Positions 1-11,325 of a stretch of DNA of 64,000 nucleotides are shown piece by piece. Position 1 is the first letter of the stretch; every line of letters starts with the position of its first letter. The notes under the pieces are model-generated. The model worked only from the letters and a program-made list of their open reading frames with translations. It was not told the origin of the DNA and made no database searches. The DNA is from Pectinophora gossypiella (taxonomy: Eukaryota > Arthropoda > Insecta > Lepidoptera > Gelechiidae): assembly GCF_024362695.1 (NCBI RefSeq), contig NC_065424.1, positions 8,659,840 to 8,723,839 on the forward strand. The letters run 5' to 3'. A program made the translations under genes and the position numbers.

Positions 1-1844
1 AAACCTAAACCTAAACCTAAACCTAAACCTAAACCTAAACCTAAACCTAAACCTAAACCTAAACCTAAACCTAAACCTAAACCTAAACCTAAACCTAAAC
101 CTAAACCTTAACCTAAACCTAAACCTAAACCTAAACCTAAACCTAAACCTAAACCTAAACCTAAACCTAAACCTAAACCTAAACCTAAACCTAAACCTAA
201 ACCTAAACCTAAACCTAAACCTAAACCTAAACCTAAACCTAAACCTAAACCTAAACCTAAACCTAAACCTAAACCTAAACCTAAACCTAAACCTAAACCT
301 AAACCTAAACCTAAACCTAAACCTAAACCTAAACCTAAACCTAAACCTAAACCTAAACCTAAACCTAAACCTAAACCTAAACCTAATCCTAAACCTAAAC
401 CTAAACCTAAACCTAAACCTAAACCTAAACCTAAACCTAAACCTAAACCTAAACCTAAACCTAAACCTAAACCTAAACCTAAACCTAAACCTAAACCTAA
501 ACCTAAACCTAAACCTAAACCTAAACCTAAACCTAAACCTAAACCTAAACCTAAACCTAAACCTAAACCTAAACCTAAACCTAAACCTAAACCTAAACCT
601 AAACCTAAACCTAAACCTAACCCTAAACCTAAACCTAAACCTAAACCTAAACCTAAACCTAAACCTAAACCTAAACCTAAACCTAAACCTAAACCTAAAC
701 CTAAACCTAAACCTAAACCTAAACCTAAACCTAAACCTAAACCTAAACCTAAACCTAAACCTAAACCTAAACCTAAACCTAAACCTAAACCTAAACCTAA
801 ACCTAAACCTAAACCTAAACCTAAACCTAAACCTAAACCTAAACCTAAACCTAAACCTAAACCTAAACCTAAACCTAAACCTAAACCTAAACCTAAACCT
901 AAACCTAAACCTAAACCTAAACCTAAACCTAAACCTAAACCTAAACCTAAACCTAAACCTAAACCTAAACCTAAACCTAAACCTAAACCTAAACCTAAAC
1001 CTAAACCTAAACCTAAACCTAAACCTAAACCTAAACCTAAACCTAAACCTAAACCTAAACCTAAACCTAAACCTAAACCTAAACCTAAACCTAAACCTAA
1101 ACCTAAACCTAAACCTAAACCTAAACCTAAACCTAAACCTAAACCTAAACCTAAACCTAAACCTAAACCTAAACCTAAACCTAAACCTAAACCTAAACCT
1201 AAACCTAAACCTAAACCTAAACCTAAACCTAAACCTAAACCTAAACCTAAACCTAAACCTAAACCTAAACCTAAACCTAAACCTAAACCTAAACCTAAAC
1301 CTAAACCTAAACCTAAACCTAAACCTAAACCTAAACCTAAACCTAAACCTAAACCTAAACCTAAACCTAAACCTAAACCTAAACCTAAACCTAAACCTAA
1401 ACCTAAACCTAAACCTAAACCTAAACCTAAACCTAAACCTAAACCTAAACCTAAACCTAAACCTAAACCTAAACCTAAACCTAAACCTAAACCTAAACCT
1501 AAACCTAAACCTAAACCTAAACCTAAACCTAAACCTAAACCTAAACCTAAACCTAAACCTAAACCTAAACCTAAACCTAAACCTAAACCTAAACCTAAAC
1601 CTAAACCTAAACCTAAACCTAAACCTAAACCTAAACCTAAACCTAAACCTAAACCTAAACCTAAACCTAAACCTAAACCTAAACCTAAACCTAAACCTAA
1701 ACCTAAACCTAAACCTAAACCTAAACCTAAACCTAAACCTAAACCTAAACCTAAACCTAAACCTAAACCTAAACCTAAACCTAAACCTAAACCTAAACCT
1801 AAACCTAAACCTAAACCTAAACCTAAACCTAAACCTAAACCTAA
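1..1844. repeat. Terminal telomeric array, 6-bp unit AAACCT (G-strand TTTAGG)
   Basis: About 307 tandem copies of AAACCT run from the first base with almost no variation. I see three interruptions: near 109 (ccttaa), near 387 (aatcct) and near 620 (aaccct). A C-rich strand reading 5' to 3' inward from the left end is the correct polarity for a chromosome terminus. The insect canonical unit is the 5-mer TTAGG; this array has one extra T per unit. The array is therefore either a genuine variant telomerase product or a systematic base-calling artefact. No retrotransposon interrupts it. Confidence 0.93.
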
Positions 1845-2681
<837 letters not shown>

Positions 2682-3664
2682 TGGGTTTTGTTAGGTTTGG
2701 ATTTTGTTTTGTTTTTTTTTTTAGGTTTGGATATTTTAGGTGTAGAATTTTTAGGTTTAGAATTTTCAGTTTTTTAATTTTCTAGGTTTAGGATTTTTAG
2801 GTTGGAATTTTTAGGTTTGGAATTTTTAGATTTGGATTTTTTTAGGTTTGGGTTTTTTAGGTTTGGGTTTTGTTAGGTTTGCTTTTTATTATGTTTGTGT
2901 TTTGTTTGTTTTGGATTTTTCTTTAGGTTTGCTTTTCATTAGATTTGGGTTTTGTTAGGTTTGGGTTTCGTTAGGTTTGGATTTTAAATTTTTTAGGTTT
3001 GGAATTTTCTAGGTGTGTTGTTTATTTTAGATTTGTATATTTTAGGTTTAGGATTTTTAGGTTTGGATATTTTAGGTTTAAGGATTTAGGTTTGGATTTT
3101 TTAGGTTTGGATTTTTTTAGGTTTTGGTTCTGTTAGGTTTGGGTTAAGTTTTTGTGAGGTATGGGTTAAGTTTTTGTTAGGTTTGGGTTTGGTTGTTTTT
3201 GGTTAGATTTGGGTTTGGGTAGGTTTAAGTTAGGTTTGGGTTAGGTTTCGGTTAGGTTTGTTTTAATTAGATTTGGGTTTGGGTAGGTTTGAGTTTTGTT
3301 AGGTTTGGGTTTTTTGGGTTTGGTTAGGTTTGAGTTAGGTTTGGCTTAGGTTTGGGTTAGGTTTGGGTTTAGGTTTGTGTTAGGTTTGGGTTAGGTTTGG
3401 GTTAGGTTTAGGTTAGGTTTGGGTTAGGTTTGGGTTAGGTTTGGGTTAGGTTTGGGTTAGATTTGGGTTAGGTTTGGCTTTAGGTTTGCGTTAGGTTTGT
3501 TTTGGTTAGATTTAGGTTTGGGTTAGGTTTGTGTTAGGTTTATGTTAGGTTTGCCTTAGGTTTGCGTTCTGTTTGTGTTTTTTTGGTATGGGTTTTGTTA
3601 GGTTTAGGTTATGTTAGATTTGGGTTGTGTTAGTTTTGGGTTGTGTTAGATTTGGGTATTGTTT
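2682..3664 (+). repeat. Degenerate telomere-like repeat block, G-rich on the plus strand
   Basis: Irregular repeats of TTAGGTTTGGG, TTAGGTTTGGA and shorter TTAGGTT variants fill about 1 kb. The most regular part is roughly 3200-3480. The 11-bp unit can be read as the insect 5-mer TTAGG followed by a 6-mer TTTGGG. The G-rich strand is the plus strand, opposite to the terminal array at 1-1844, so the block is inverted relative to the telomere. The same repeat type recurs inside each 21-kb unit (12518, 33569, 54612). Confidence 0.9.
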
Positions 3665-4336
3665 GGTTTGTATTCAGTTCTTTATTTTCATATTTCATAT
3701 TATTGTCAATGGAAATTCATAATATCCGTCTACTGTATCAAAATATCATAGTCACCTTCCTTTTATATTGCTTTGTAGGGTAGTCCTGGTCTCTCCAAAA
3801 ATTTTAAGACCACTCCCGCGTCGCTAGGACGCCGGGAACGCAAAAAAAAATCGGTCACATATCTGCATAGAAAAAACCACTCACAATTTTGTCAATTATT
3901 GGATTTCTTCTTTTCTTATTTATTTACTTATTTACTCATTCACTCATTTACTTATTTTTCTAAAATGTTGTAGAAATATGGGGTATATTTCGTCCGGTCC
4001 GGCAGCTTTGTTGCTTTTTGTGTTCTTTTGCGAGACCTCCAGCTCAGGGAGGGTGAAATGTTTACTTATCGCATCATCCGTTTCTGCGGTCTTAAGAAAT
4101 TAAAACACGGTGTTTTTGATTGATTTTGTGAAAGGCTGTGATGACAGTATCCTTACGGGGTAGACATACTCCAGATATACGTTACTATTTACGTTAAATA
4201 TCGCTTTCTTCACGGTTCGTAACCGAGACAGGGCGGGTAGGGGTATAATCTTCAGTCGTGTGGAGTGTAATAGAAACAACAGATACAATAGCAGTTCATT
4301 TAATAAAATAAAACCGAGTGAGCGCTTCGGGTCCAC
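3665..4336. other. Subtelomeric sequence with no recognised feature
   Basis: Mostly AT-rich unique-looking sequence. It holds a short tract of tttatttactcatt-like tandem tetramers (about 3905-3950) and no convincing open reading frame. Short frames here lack recognisable similarity. Confidence 0.5.
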
Positions 4337-4383
4337 ACGCGGCGATGACGTCATGACGTCGCGTCATGACGTCATCGCCGCGT
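4337..4383. repeat. Near-perfect 47-bp palindrome containing CRE (TGACGTCA) sites
   Basis: Two 22-bp perfectly complementary arms (4337-4358 and 4362-4383) flank a 3-bp spacer TCG. Each arm contains TGACGTCA, the full palindromic binding consensus for CREB/ATF-type bZIP factors, and the centre adds further ACGTC half-sites. The dyad is seen directly; factor binding is inference. No adjacent gene is visible that it would control. Confidence 0.8.
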
Positions 4384-4873
4384 TTAATACATCGCTGTGG
4401 TTGCTGGCTGGCGCCGAGACATGTTCCAACATGTTTATTGTATAACAAATAATTGTACCTAAAGGCGCAGTAGGGCCTTCATCGGAATCAGTCATTTTTC
4501 TAATGTAGCACTGGACGTGGGTAGTTAAAACAATTTAATAGTTACTTAATCACACGTTATTTAATTTAAAGTACTTTGAAACAAAATGAACTTCTAAATT
4601 ATTGTATCACACTATTAAGGCACATAAATCACTATTAATCAACAGAAATGGTTAAGGATTCCTCGGATTTAAAGCGATCCGTCGCGGGTACGGTGCGCAG
4701 GCGGCTGTCCCTCGAACTGTCATACTGACAAGACGACCGGTCCGCCGCCATATGCAAACGACGTTCCGCTAGAGCGAACGTCAGCGTAGTTCACTCTAAT
4801 CCGTACAGATGGCGCTCTATGATGCGCCGTCATACTCAATGAATTGACAACAGCTTTTGTTATTACCGACTTC
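4384..4873. other. Subtelomeric intergenic sequence
   Basis: No gene is recognised. A GC-richer patch at about 4672-4850, with inverted gaacg/cgttc motifs and an agatggcgc motif, resembles lepidopteran interspersed repeat sequence, but I cannot assign it to a family. Confidence 0.4.
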
Positions 4874-5636
4874 AAATAAAATTAAGCAAAATTAAAAATT
4901 TTGGAAAAACCCACGACGGTAAAAATATCATCGAAAAAGAATAAAATAACTCAAAACCCCCGACTTAACCCAATTATTATGTAACGAAATATTATATTAG
5001 ACATAAAAATACTTTCTAAAAAAGAGTTGATATCTCGAGACATCGGTAATAGATATACTTAAGTACCTAAACAATGAATATGGATGTTTACAGTTTTTTC
5101 CTAACGTGTCTGTTTCTCGAAGATATACTTAAATGTAGCGATAATAATTTTACCATAATACATAACCGAGGAATATCCGTCGGGGGCTGCCTTTTCTATA
5201 TGAAATTTCAACAGAAATTTAATCATACTCATAAGTGTATTTTATGTCGTCGTTAAACATCTACAATTCTTCAATAATTGTATTCACGTCACTAGAAAAA
5301 CTTTAGCTGGGTTAATGGCAGCCCCCGACGGATATTCCTCGGTTATGTATTATGGTAAAATTATTATCGCTACATTTAAGTATATCTTCGAGAAACAGAC
5401 ACGTTAGGAAAAAACTGTAAACATCCATATTCATTGTTTAGGTACTTAAATTTATATATTACCGATGTCTCGAGATATCAACTCTTTTTTAGAAAGTATT
5501 TTTAAGTCTAATATAATATTTCGTTACATAATAATTGGCTTAAGTCGGGGGTTTTGAGTTATTTTATTCTTTTTCGATGATATTTTTACCGTCGTGGGTT
5601 TTTTCAAAATTTTTAATTTTGCTTAATTTTATTTCA
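4874..5636. mobile_element. Foldback (long inverted repeat) element
   Basis: Left arm about 4874-5191 and right arm about 5317-5636 are reverse complements over roughly 320 bp, with a handful of mismatches and small indels, separated by a 125-bp unique spacer. The outer ends read aaataaaattaagc and its complement; the inner ends read cgggggctgcc and its complement. There is no coding capacity: the 60-residue frame at 5074 simply runs through the left arm into the spacer. The structure fits a foldback transposon or MITE. A two-copy inverted insertion of some other repeat is the alternative. I could not define a convincing target-site duplication. Confidence 0.8.
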
Positions 5637-5796
5637 GACTTTTTAGAGAGCATATACGAATTATAATCTATATAATGTGTAGGTAAGATCTCGCAAAACA
5701 ATAAGTGTGATTCATCCTACCACATAATATTAAGTCCCTTATTATATATTATACAGTTGCTTTCTGTTTAAAGTTACCTCTATAACACTCATCTGA

Positions 5797-6375
5797 GAAC
5801 ATGCACCAATCACCCACGAACTCATTCCTGAAATCCGCATTGAAATCAGACAATACGTTTTAATTTTAATAATATTGCAATATAAACGTTTCACACTAAT
5901 ATAGCAGCGCCTCCTAGTGAGTTAATATCATAAGACTTATCTTAGACCATGCACCATTCAACTACGAACCCATTGCTGAAAACCGCATTGAAATTGGACA
6001 ATTCGTTTTAATATTATTGCAATACTATTTTTCACTAATATTGTAGCACCCTCTAGAAAGACGTAATTTTTATATTATTTGGGAACATGCAATAAGCTAC
6101 CACGTACACATTGCCGAAAACAGAATTGTAATCGGACATTTCGTTTTGATTATATTGCAACATTGTTTTGCACTAATATTGTGGCACCCCCTAGTGAGTT
6201 ACAGCCATGACACCTGTCTAAGAACATGAACTCATCAAACACAATCCCGTTATTGAAAACCGCCTTAAAATCGGATCATTAGTTTAAAAGATAGGTGGTA
6301 ACGTTACTTTGCACAAACGCACACACAAACATATCTCACCCTAAACGCATATACCTGCTCCGTTCCGTCGTGGGT
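5797..6375. repeat. Degenerate tandem repeat, ~140-bp monomer, four copies
   Basis: Four diverged monomers begin near 5797, 5945, 6083 and 6222 (spacing 148, 138, 139). Shared landmarks are gaacatgca, cattgctgaaaaccgcattg, cggacaattcgttt, ttgcaatat, cactaatattgtgg and ccccctagtgagttac. The array ends with ctcaccctaaacgcat and a cgttccgtcgtgggta terminus, which recurs at 7338-7376. This resembles the repeated 3' region of a non-LTR retrotransposon, but the family is not identified. Confidence 0.7.
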
Positions 6376-6434
6376 AATAAATGTAATTAAAATTATACTA
6401 ACCGTAATTAACAACACTTTGCTTTACTTAATAC

Positions 6435-6769
6435 ATAACATACATAAACACCCTATATACGTCCCACTGCTGGGCACAGGCCTCCCCTCAATCAACCGGA
6501 GGGGGTATGGAGCATACTCCACCACGCTGCTCCACTGCGGGTTGGTGGAGATATTTTTACGGCTAATGGCCGGGACCAACGGCTTAACGTGCCCTCCGAA
6601 GCACGGAATCATCTTACTTTTTCGGACAATCAGGTGATTCAAGCCTGAAAAGTCCTTACCAAACAAAGGACAGTCTCACAAAGTGATTTCGACAATGTCC
6701 CCATCGGGAATCGAACCCGGACCACCAGATCGTGAGCCTAACGCTCTAACCACTAGACCACGGAGGCTG
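6435..6769 (-). mobile_element. tRNA-derived SINE, full length
   Basis: On the minus strand a tRNA-like head has a polymerase III box A (TGGTCTAGTGG) and box B (GGTTCGATTCC). It is followed by a body containing CACCTGATTGTCCG and a tail with TGCCCAGCAGTGGG. A perfect 12-bp target-site duplication, TTTACTTAATAC on the plus strand, flanks it at 6423-6434 and 6770-6781. The element is about 335 bp. Near-identical copies occur in CAD intron 1 at 25183 and 46212. The tail matches the 3' end of the RTE fragment at 28352-28754, suggesting RTE-driven mobilisation. Confidence 0.93.
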
Positions 6770-6781
6770 TTTACTTAATAC

Positions 6782-7169
6782 TACCTGATTATTGAATGAT
6801 GGGTACAACTTTATGAATTAAATGAGGATTAATTGGATGAATTTGATTCACTTGACCACACAATCCACGAGCCACTTATAGTCGATCTTGATTTTTCTTT
6901 AATCTTCGCCAATCATTTCGTATTAATTTAACTACAATTTATTGATTGTGATCTTCTCTGAAATCTGGCTCGAAGGACCATGAATATGCCTGATATGCCT
7001 TTTTACTGATTTTTAAGGGATTTAGGTAGCAATGAAACAGTACCGTGTTCGACGTAATTACGTGTAATCAATGGAACCGAAAAAAAAACGCCTGTCAAAA
7101 ACAATTAACTAATAAAAACTATTGCAAATAAATTGCTATTATAAATTGAAGAGGCGTTTCGAATAATAT
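6782..7169. other. Intergenic, no recognised feature
   Basis: AT-rich sequence between a SINE and a repeat fragment. I see no gene, RNA or clear repeat in it. Confidence 0.4.
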
Positions 7170-7376
7170 TGACTCTAAACACTAATATTGTGGCGCCCCC
7201 TAGTGAGTTACAGACATGACACCTGTCTAATAACATGAACTTATCAAACACAAACCCGTTATTGAAAACCGCATCAAAATCGGATTATTAGTTTAGAAGA
7301 TAATTAGTAACATTTCTTTGCACAACAAACATCTCTCACCCTAAACGCATATACCTGCTCCGTTCCGTCGTGGGTA
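7170..7376. repeat. Second copy of the ~140-bp repeat and its terminus
   Basis: Diverged copy of the last part of the array at about 6170-6375. It has the same order of landmarks: cactaatattgtggc, ccccctagtgagttac, gacacctgtctaa, ccgttattgaaaaccgc and the cgttccgtcgtgggta end. It is therefore a dispersed element with a fixed 3' end. Confidence 0.75.
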
Positions 7377-7775
7377 AAAAGGCTTCAGCAGAAACACATC
7401 ATTACTTAATCATACTGTCGGAGAAGTCATTGCGAATGTAAATTTTGTGTTTGTTAAAGTATAAATCACGAAACAAGACCCGCGGATTTCAATGGAACTA
7501 AATGACATGTCTTTGGCGGCGAGGGTGTGCTGCCGCCATAGGATGTTTTCGAGGTACCAAACAGAGCATAGTTGGTAGTGTGACTAGGGATCGATGATCC
7601 ACTAGTGTCATGTTGGAAGTTGCTCATATTATGCGTCACGCTATGTAAACTTCGATAGCGCGTTTCAGGACTGCACTATTGAACGGTGGCGCCATCTGTA
7701 TTTAAGACTACAATTTAACCCTTACAATTTATAATTTAATACTATAGATTGTTTAAGTAATAAGTATATAATTTT
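7377..7775. other. Left flank of the array: diverged unit-edge homology and RTE empty site
   Basis: 7378-7480 is homologous, with a few substitutions, to the edge of the 21-kb unit (28326-28351 joined to 28773-28840) but lacks the RTE insertion. The single TCAGCAGAAACACATCAT at 7385-7402 is the uninterrupted target site. 7481-7775 has no counterpart at the later unit junctions, so it is either an insertion here or a ~296-bp deletion there. No gene is seen. Confidence 0.7.
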
Positions 7776-8119
7776 AATCAACTGTTTCCTGGAAGCAACT
7801 GCTACCTTAGCAAGAAGGCCGCCTTTTGTACCTACTTTTATTTTACCTGTATTCCCGAGTTGTATGATCCTTCTGAAGTAATGTGTATTGGATTTTATTT
7901 TATAAAAAGAAACCGGACTAAGAATATCTACATTCTGACGAACTCTCCTATGGTATATTGCCTATTCACCTTGACCACCACACAGATTTCAATTCCCAGT
8001 CGAGTCGACGGTATCTCCACCAAAGCGCAGTGGAGGTGGTGGAATATCTCTAACATGGGCTGGAAACCAACCAGTCTCCGTATTGGTCATAATATATTTT
8101 TTTTATGACTTCAATATCA

Positions 8120-8300
8120 CCTCAGCCTCGTGTTCACTAGGCAACATTTGTCGGCCGACACGTGTTCCCGATATCGGACGACGTCGGCAGACATCGCTCG
8201 ACATCTAATTGTCACATAGTTGGAACGTCGGGCGAAGGCTGCCGACGATAACACCCAATGTCTGAGGGTTGACAAATGTCGCCCAAGACACATCTTAAGT
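8120..8300. repeat. GC-rich palindromic interspersed sequence, possibly MITE-like
   Basis: A short GC-rich island in AT-rich sequence contains repeated gtcgg/ccgac motifs, for example gtcggccgac and gacgtcggcagac. It is non-coding. Possibly the remnant of a non-autonomous DNA element; I cannot name a family. Copies lie at about 29185 and 50214. Confidence 0.35.
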
Positions 8301-9016
8301 GAGGCTTAAGTCGTCTCCCGATAATTCGTGTCCTTATCCAACCCGCTAGCGTTACGGGCGCGATCACCCGCGCCAATAATACCTATGTACGCAAAAAATG
8401 CGTCGTACATTATTCACCCCCGCTTATGACTTTGCAAAACAAAAATCCCTCTTATGCAAGGAAACGTTGTAATTAATTTGATTAATAGCGAGTGGCGTTT
8501 AGGCATTCCTCTGATGAGTAATGGAGGGCCGTTTGACTTTCCTCAAGTTACTCTTCAAGCTCTCAACTTGGGAAATTGGAAAATACAAAAAGAACCTCAC
8601 AAGATTTTAGGAGGCATTCGTTAATTTATTTCTGCTTTTAAAACACATACATTATGAACTGTCTGTGAAGATACTTCGTAACTTAATCACCTTATCAACC
8701 GATAACAAAACTAGTGGAGCAGTGGAGTAAGGTCCAAGTCCACTGCTCCACTGCGGTTTATTGGAGCAATACCAAACCTAACATAGTAATACATCTATAT
8801 CTCTTATAGAAGACTTTAAAATTGATAATCATTTTGAGTATAGACCTTTGATAAGTATGAGCGTTTAAAATACTCGGTATTAAAATAAAAATGGTTACGG
8901 TCAACAACCTTAGGTATGCTGCACTAAATAAGACGGCCCCAGAGATCGATAAAGTAGTGTGTAAAATACAATTTAGGTAATTTATGTTCTGCCACTAATG
9001 AGTGGGTGTGGTATAC
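8301..9016. other. Unit spacer with a small SINE-derived hairpin
   Basis: No gene is seen. 8713-8752 is a hairpin with perfect 14-bp arms (agtggagcagtgga) and a 12-nt loop, made of the ccactgctccac motif also found in the SINEs. The rest is AT-rich without recognised content. Confidence 0.5.
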
Positions 9017-9108
9017 TAAAGCCGCCGAATCGACTATCGAAATGCGTTCGTTTGTTCAAACAAATGCATGGATCGAACGCTTTTCAATAGTCGAATTGAG
9101 CTTTGGGG
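9017..9108. repeat. Imperfect inverted repeat, MITE-like hairpin
   Basis: The arms around 9028-9050 and 9074-9097 (tcgactat..gaaa.gcgttcg and its complement) surround a second dyad, tttgttcaaacaaa. Outer bases aaagc/gcttt extend the pairing. The 62-residue frame across it is incidental. Copies lie at 30082-30173 and 51111-51202. Confidence 0.6.
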
Positions 9109-9474
9109 TCCGGGAACTTGATAAAAAAGTGTATCCCCCCTCTAAATGGAAGGTCATCGAATTCTACGTATGTATACGTATTTATCCCATTTAGTGAGGT
9201 ATGTTTGAACCTGTGTGATTGAGATGGGATGTGAAATTAATTTAGGAGCAAATACAATATAATTAAAAGTTTTGATTAGTAAATGTTTACACGATAACCC
9301 GTTTATTTGTATGCGTATAATGGGTTCGATTTATATTAAAATACGTATATTATACCTCTATTAGTACTTTTGACATAACTTTGTATACGCTTCGATTACT
9401 TCACTAACATACTTGGTATAGAGAAAGATTCGAAACGAAACTAGTGACAATTGCTGAATGATGTAAAAAGGCTA

Positions 9475-9760
9475 TAAAGTGTAAGGCTCACGATCTGGAA
9501 GTCCCGGGTTCGAATCCTGGTGAGGACAAATAAAAAAAAAACTTTGAGATCCCTACTTTAGTTAGGACATTACAGGCTGATCACCTGATTGTCAGAAAGT
9601 AAGATGATTCGTGTTTCGAAAGGCGCGTTGAGCCGTTGGCCCCGGTTACTACGTACTGATTGTTAGTAATCAATAGTAACTTTGATACCAGGGTTGATGA
9701 GATTGGTAATTCACCTCACAAGTACTCACAATCCACACGATAGAAGACGATGATGAATAC
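9475..9760 (+). mobile_element. tRNA-derived SINE, 5' end degenerate
   Basis: The tRNA-like 3' half has box B (GGTTCGAATCC at 9507-9517), but a usable box A is missing. An A-run follows, then the same body landmarks as the 6435 SINE: cacctgattgtc, gtaagatgattcgtg and gttgagccgttgg. It ends in a ccagggttgatgagattggtaa segment and an acgatgatgaa tail. It lies on the opposite strand to the other SINEs. Copies lie at about 30540-30825 and 51569-51854. Confidence 0.8.
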
Positions 9761-10741
9761 ATGTACAAGAATCAGAGTGGGAATCTTATGAATACATAAT
9801 TTAGAAGAACGCTTTATAATATTAGAACAAAACGAAATTAAACGGAAAGAAAGCCCGATATTTTTCAAAGACAATGTTTAACATCACTTAAGGAGTCTTA
9901 CCTGGCTAAAAGAATAAAGTGGCAGCCCACGGGTTTTACCAACAGCAGGGCCCTAATTCACCTATTGTTGATACAACCCAGGTAAAAATTCCTTAGAAAT
10001 GCTTTTCGACGAACACAAACTTAGTTTTGCATTCATAATAGCAAACTTTGCCTTGCAGATAGTTCACAAAGTGTCTCATTTAACAGCACTTTTATTTTTG
10101 TTTACTAATTCCTTTGAACGAAAATTCCATAAAACTGTTTAAAAATTCCATAGAATGTTTAGTCATGGGAAAATGGGTTAAAATTGTTTAAAATTCTAAA
10201 AGAAAAAAACAACTAACTTTTAAAATTTCTCAAAAATACAGAGTAAAAGGACATAAGAGAAACCCCTGGCTAAATCAATACAGCAATTTAGGCATAAGTC
10301 AAACGTAGGAACTGGATGAAACGGACTTCAATTCGTACAGTATAATTCGGCAAGCTATTAATCAAATCACGCCGAGCGACTAACTGAAATTTGAATGGCA
10401 AATCCCGGATGGAGACAGGACACGATTCGATGGCTTAAGCTGATATATATAACTGTTACTTATGACATGTACTTGTCGTTAAAATGACAATGAATTTAAT
10501 CTCCTAATTTTTCAACTTGATAAAGTGCATTGTTTCATTGGTATTTATTATTCCTCAGACTCAATGAGAAATCACATACAAAGTAAGACTTAAAACAAAT
10601 TATTCTATTAACGACTATTCCTAGTAACGCTTGATATATGTTATAAGTAACCTTATGATGTTCAATAAGAAACAAATGATTGAATAATTGATTCGAATGA
10701 TTCACTTCAATTAATTAGTATTTTTACAACAACAACATAAC
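9761..10741. other. Unit spacer without recognised features
   Basis: About 1 kb of AT-rich sequence with no plausible coding region or recognised repeat. It includes runs such as tttaaaattct around 10180-10230. It is identical in units 2 and 3 at constant offsets. Confidence 0.45.
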
Positions 10742-10875
10742 ATAAGCTCACGACTATATCCCAATCGGGGTAGACAGAGGTACATCCCTCGAAAGATAAA
10801 CCAAGTTTATTCGGTGGTGAGCCGTCTCGTCGTCTATAACGGTCGAGCCAACTGTGTTAGTGAAATTATTATTTT
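10742..10875 (+). repeat. Interspersed repeat fragment A
   Basis: Contains cccaatcggggtagacaga, gtacatccctcg and ggtggtgagccgtctcg..gtctataa. The last segment recurs at 11268-11320, so this is a dispersed element. The 98-residue plus and 77-residue minus frames that overlap here are incidental. Copies lie at about 31807 and 52836. Confidence 0.6.
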
Positions 10876-11194
10876 TAGAAGTTACATAAACGCTTCCCGC
10901 TTCGCTTATGCAATAAACATCAACCACTACAGCAAAGTCGGATCTTGTACTAATAACTATTTGAACTATCACGTGATAGAATCCCACACCAAGCCGGGAT
11001 TTCGCTTAACCGCAGCAACTTCAGGGCTGTACGTCTCTGATTGTATAACTAACCTGTGCTGTTTATACAGTGTAAACCTTCATATTATTGCTACTACTTT
11101 TGTGGCGTAGAACTTTAGTAGTTGTCTAGTCAAAGGCACTATTTCAAAGGCGTAATACGTTTCAGTTTTTAATACCCTTGACATAATACATAAC

Positions 11195-11325
11195 ATAAGC
11201 TCAGTACGTCCATTGCAAGATGAACAAGTACCCACACTTCACCGAGCTTTCTGTTAGACCAACGTGATGGGTGGTGAGCCGTATCGCCGTCTATAATTGC
11301 CGAGCCAACTGTGTTAGTGAAAACA
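11195..11325 (+). repeat. Interspersed repeat fragment B, related to fragment A
   Basis: Contains gtacgtccattgcaagatga, gggtggtgagccgtatcg and ccgagccaactgtgttagtg. The final half matches fragment A at about 10815-10865. A 13-bp deletion (ataacataagctc) just to its left distinguishes unit 2 from units 1 and 3. Confidence 0.6.

Noticed and set aside
5797..7376. CRISPR-like array
   Set aside because: The repeats are ~140 bp, diverged and without unique spacers, and the sequence is eukaryotic.
8713..8752. 14-bp-arm hairpin as a terminator
   Set aside because: It lies in a eukaryotic spacer, has no adjacent gene, and is composed of the SINE ccactgctccac motif.
9480..9535. Possible functional tRNA gene, and similar tRNA-like heads at about 6695-6765, 12070-12136 and 25440-25510
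   Set aside because: Each is joined to a SINE body and tail, flanked by duplications or lacking box A, and does not give a complete cloverleaf; they are SINE heads.
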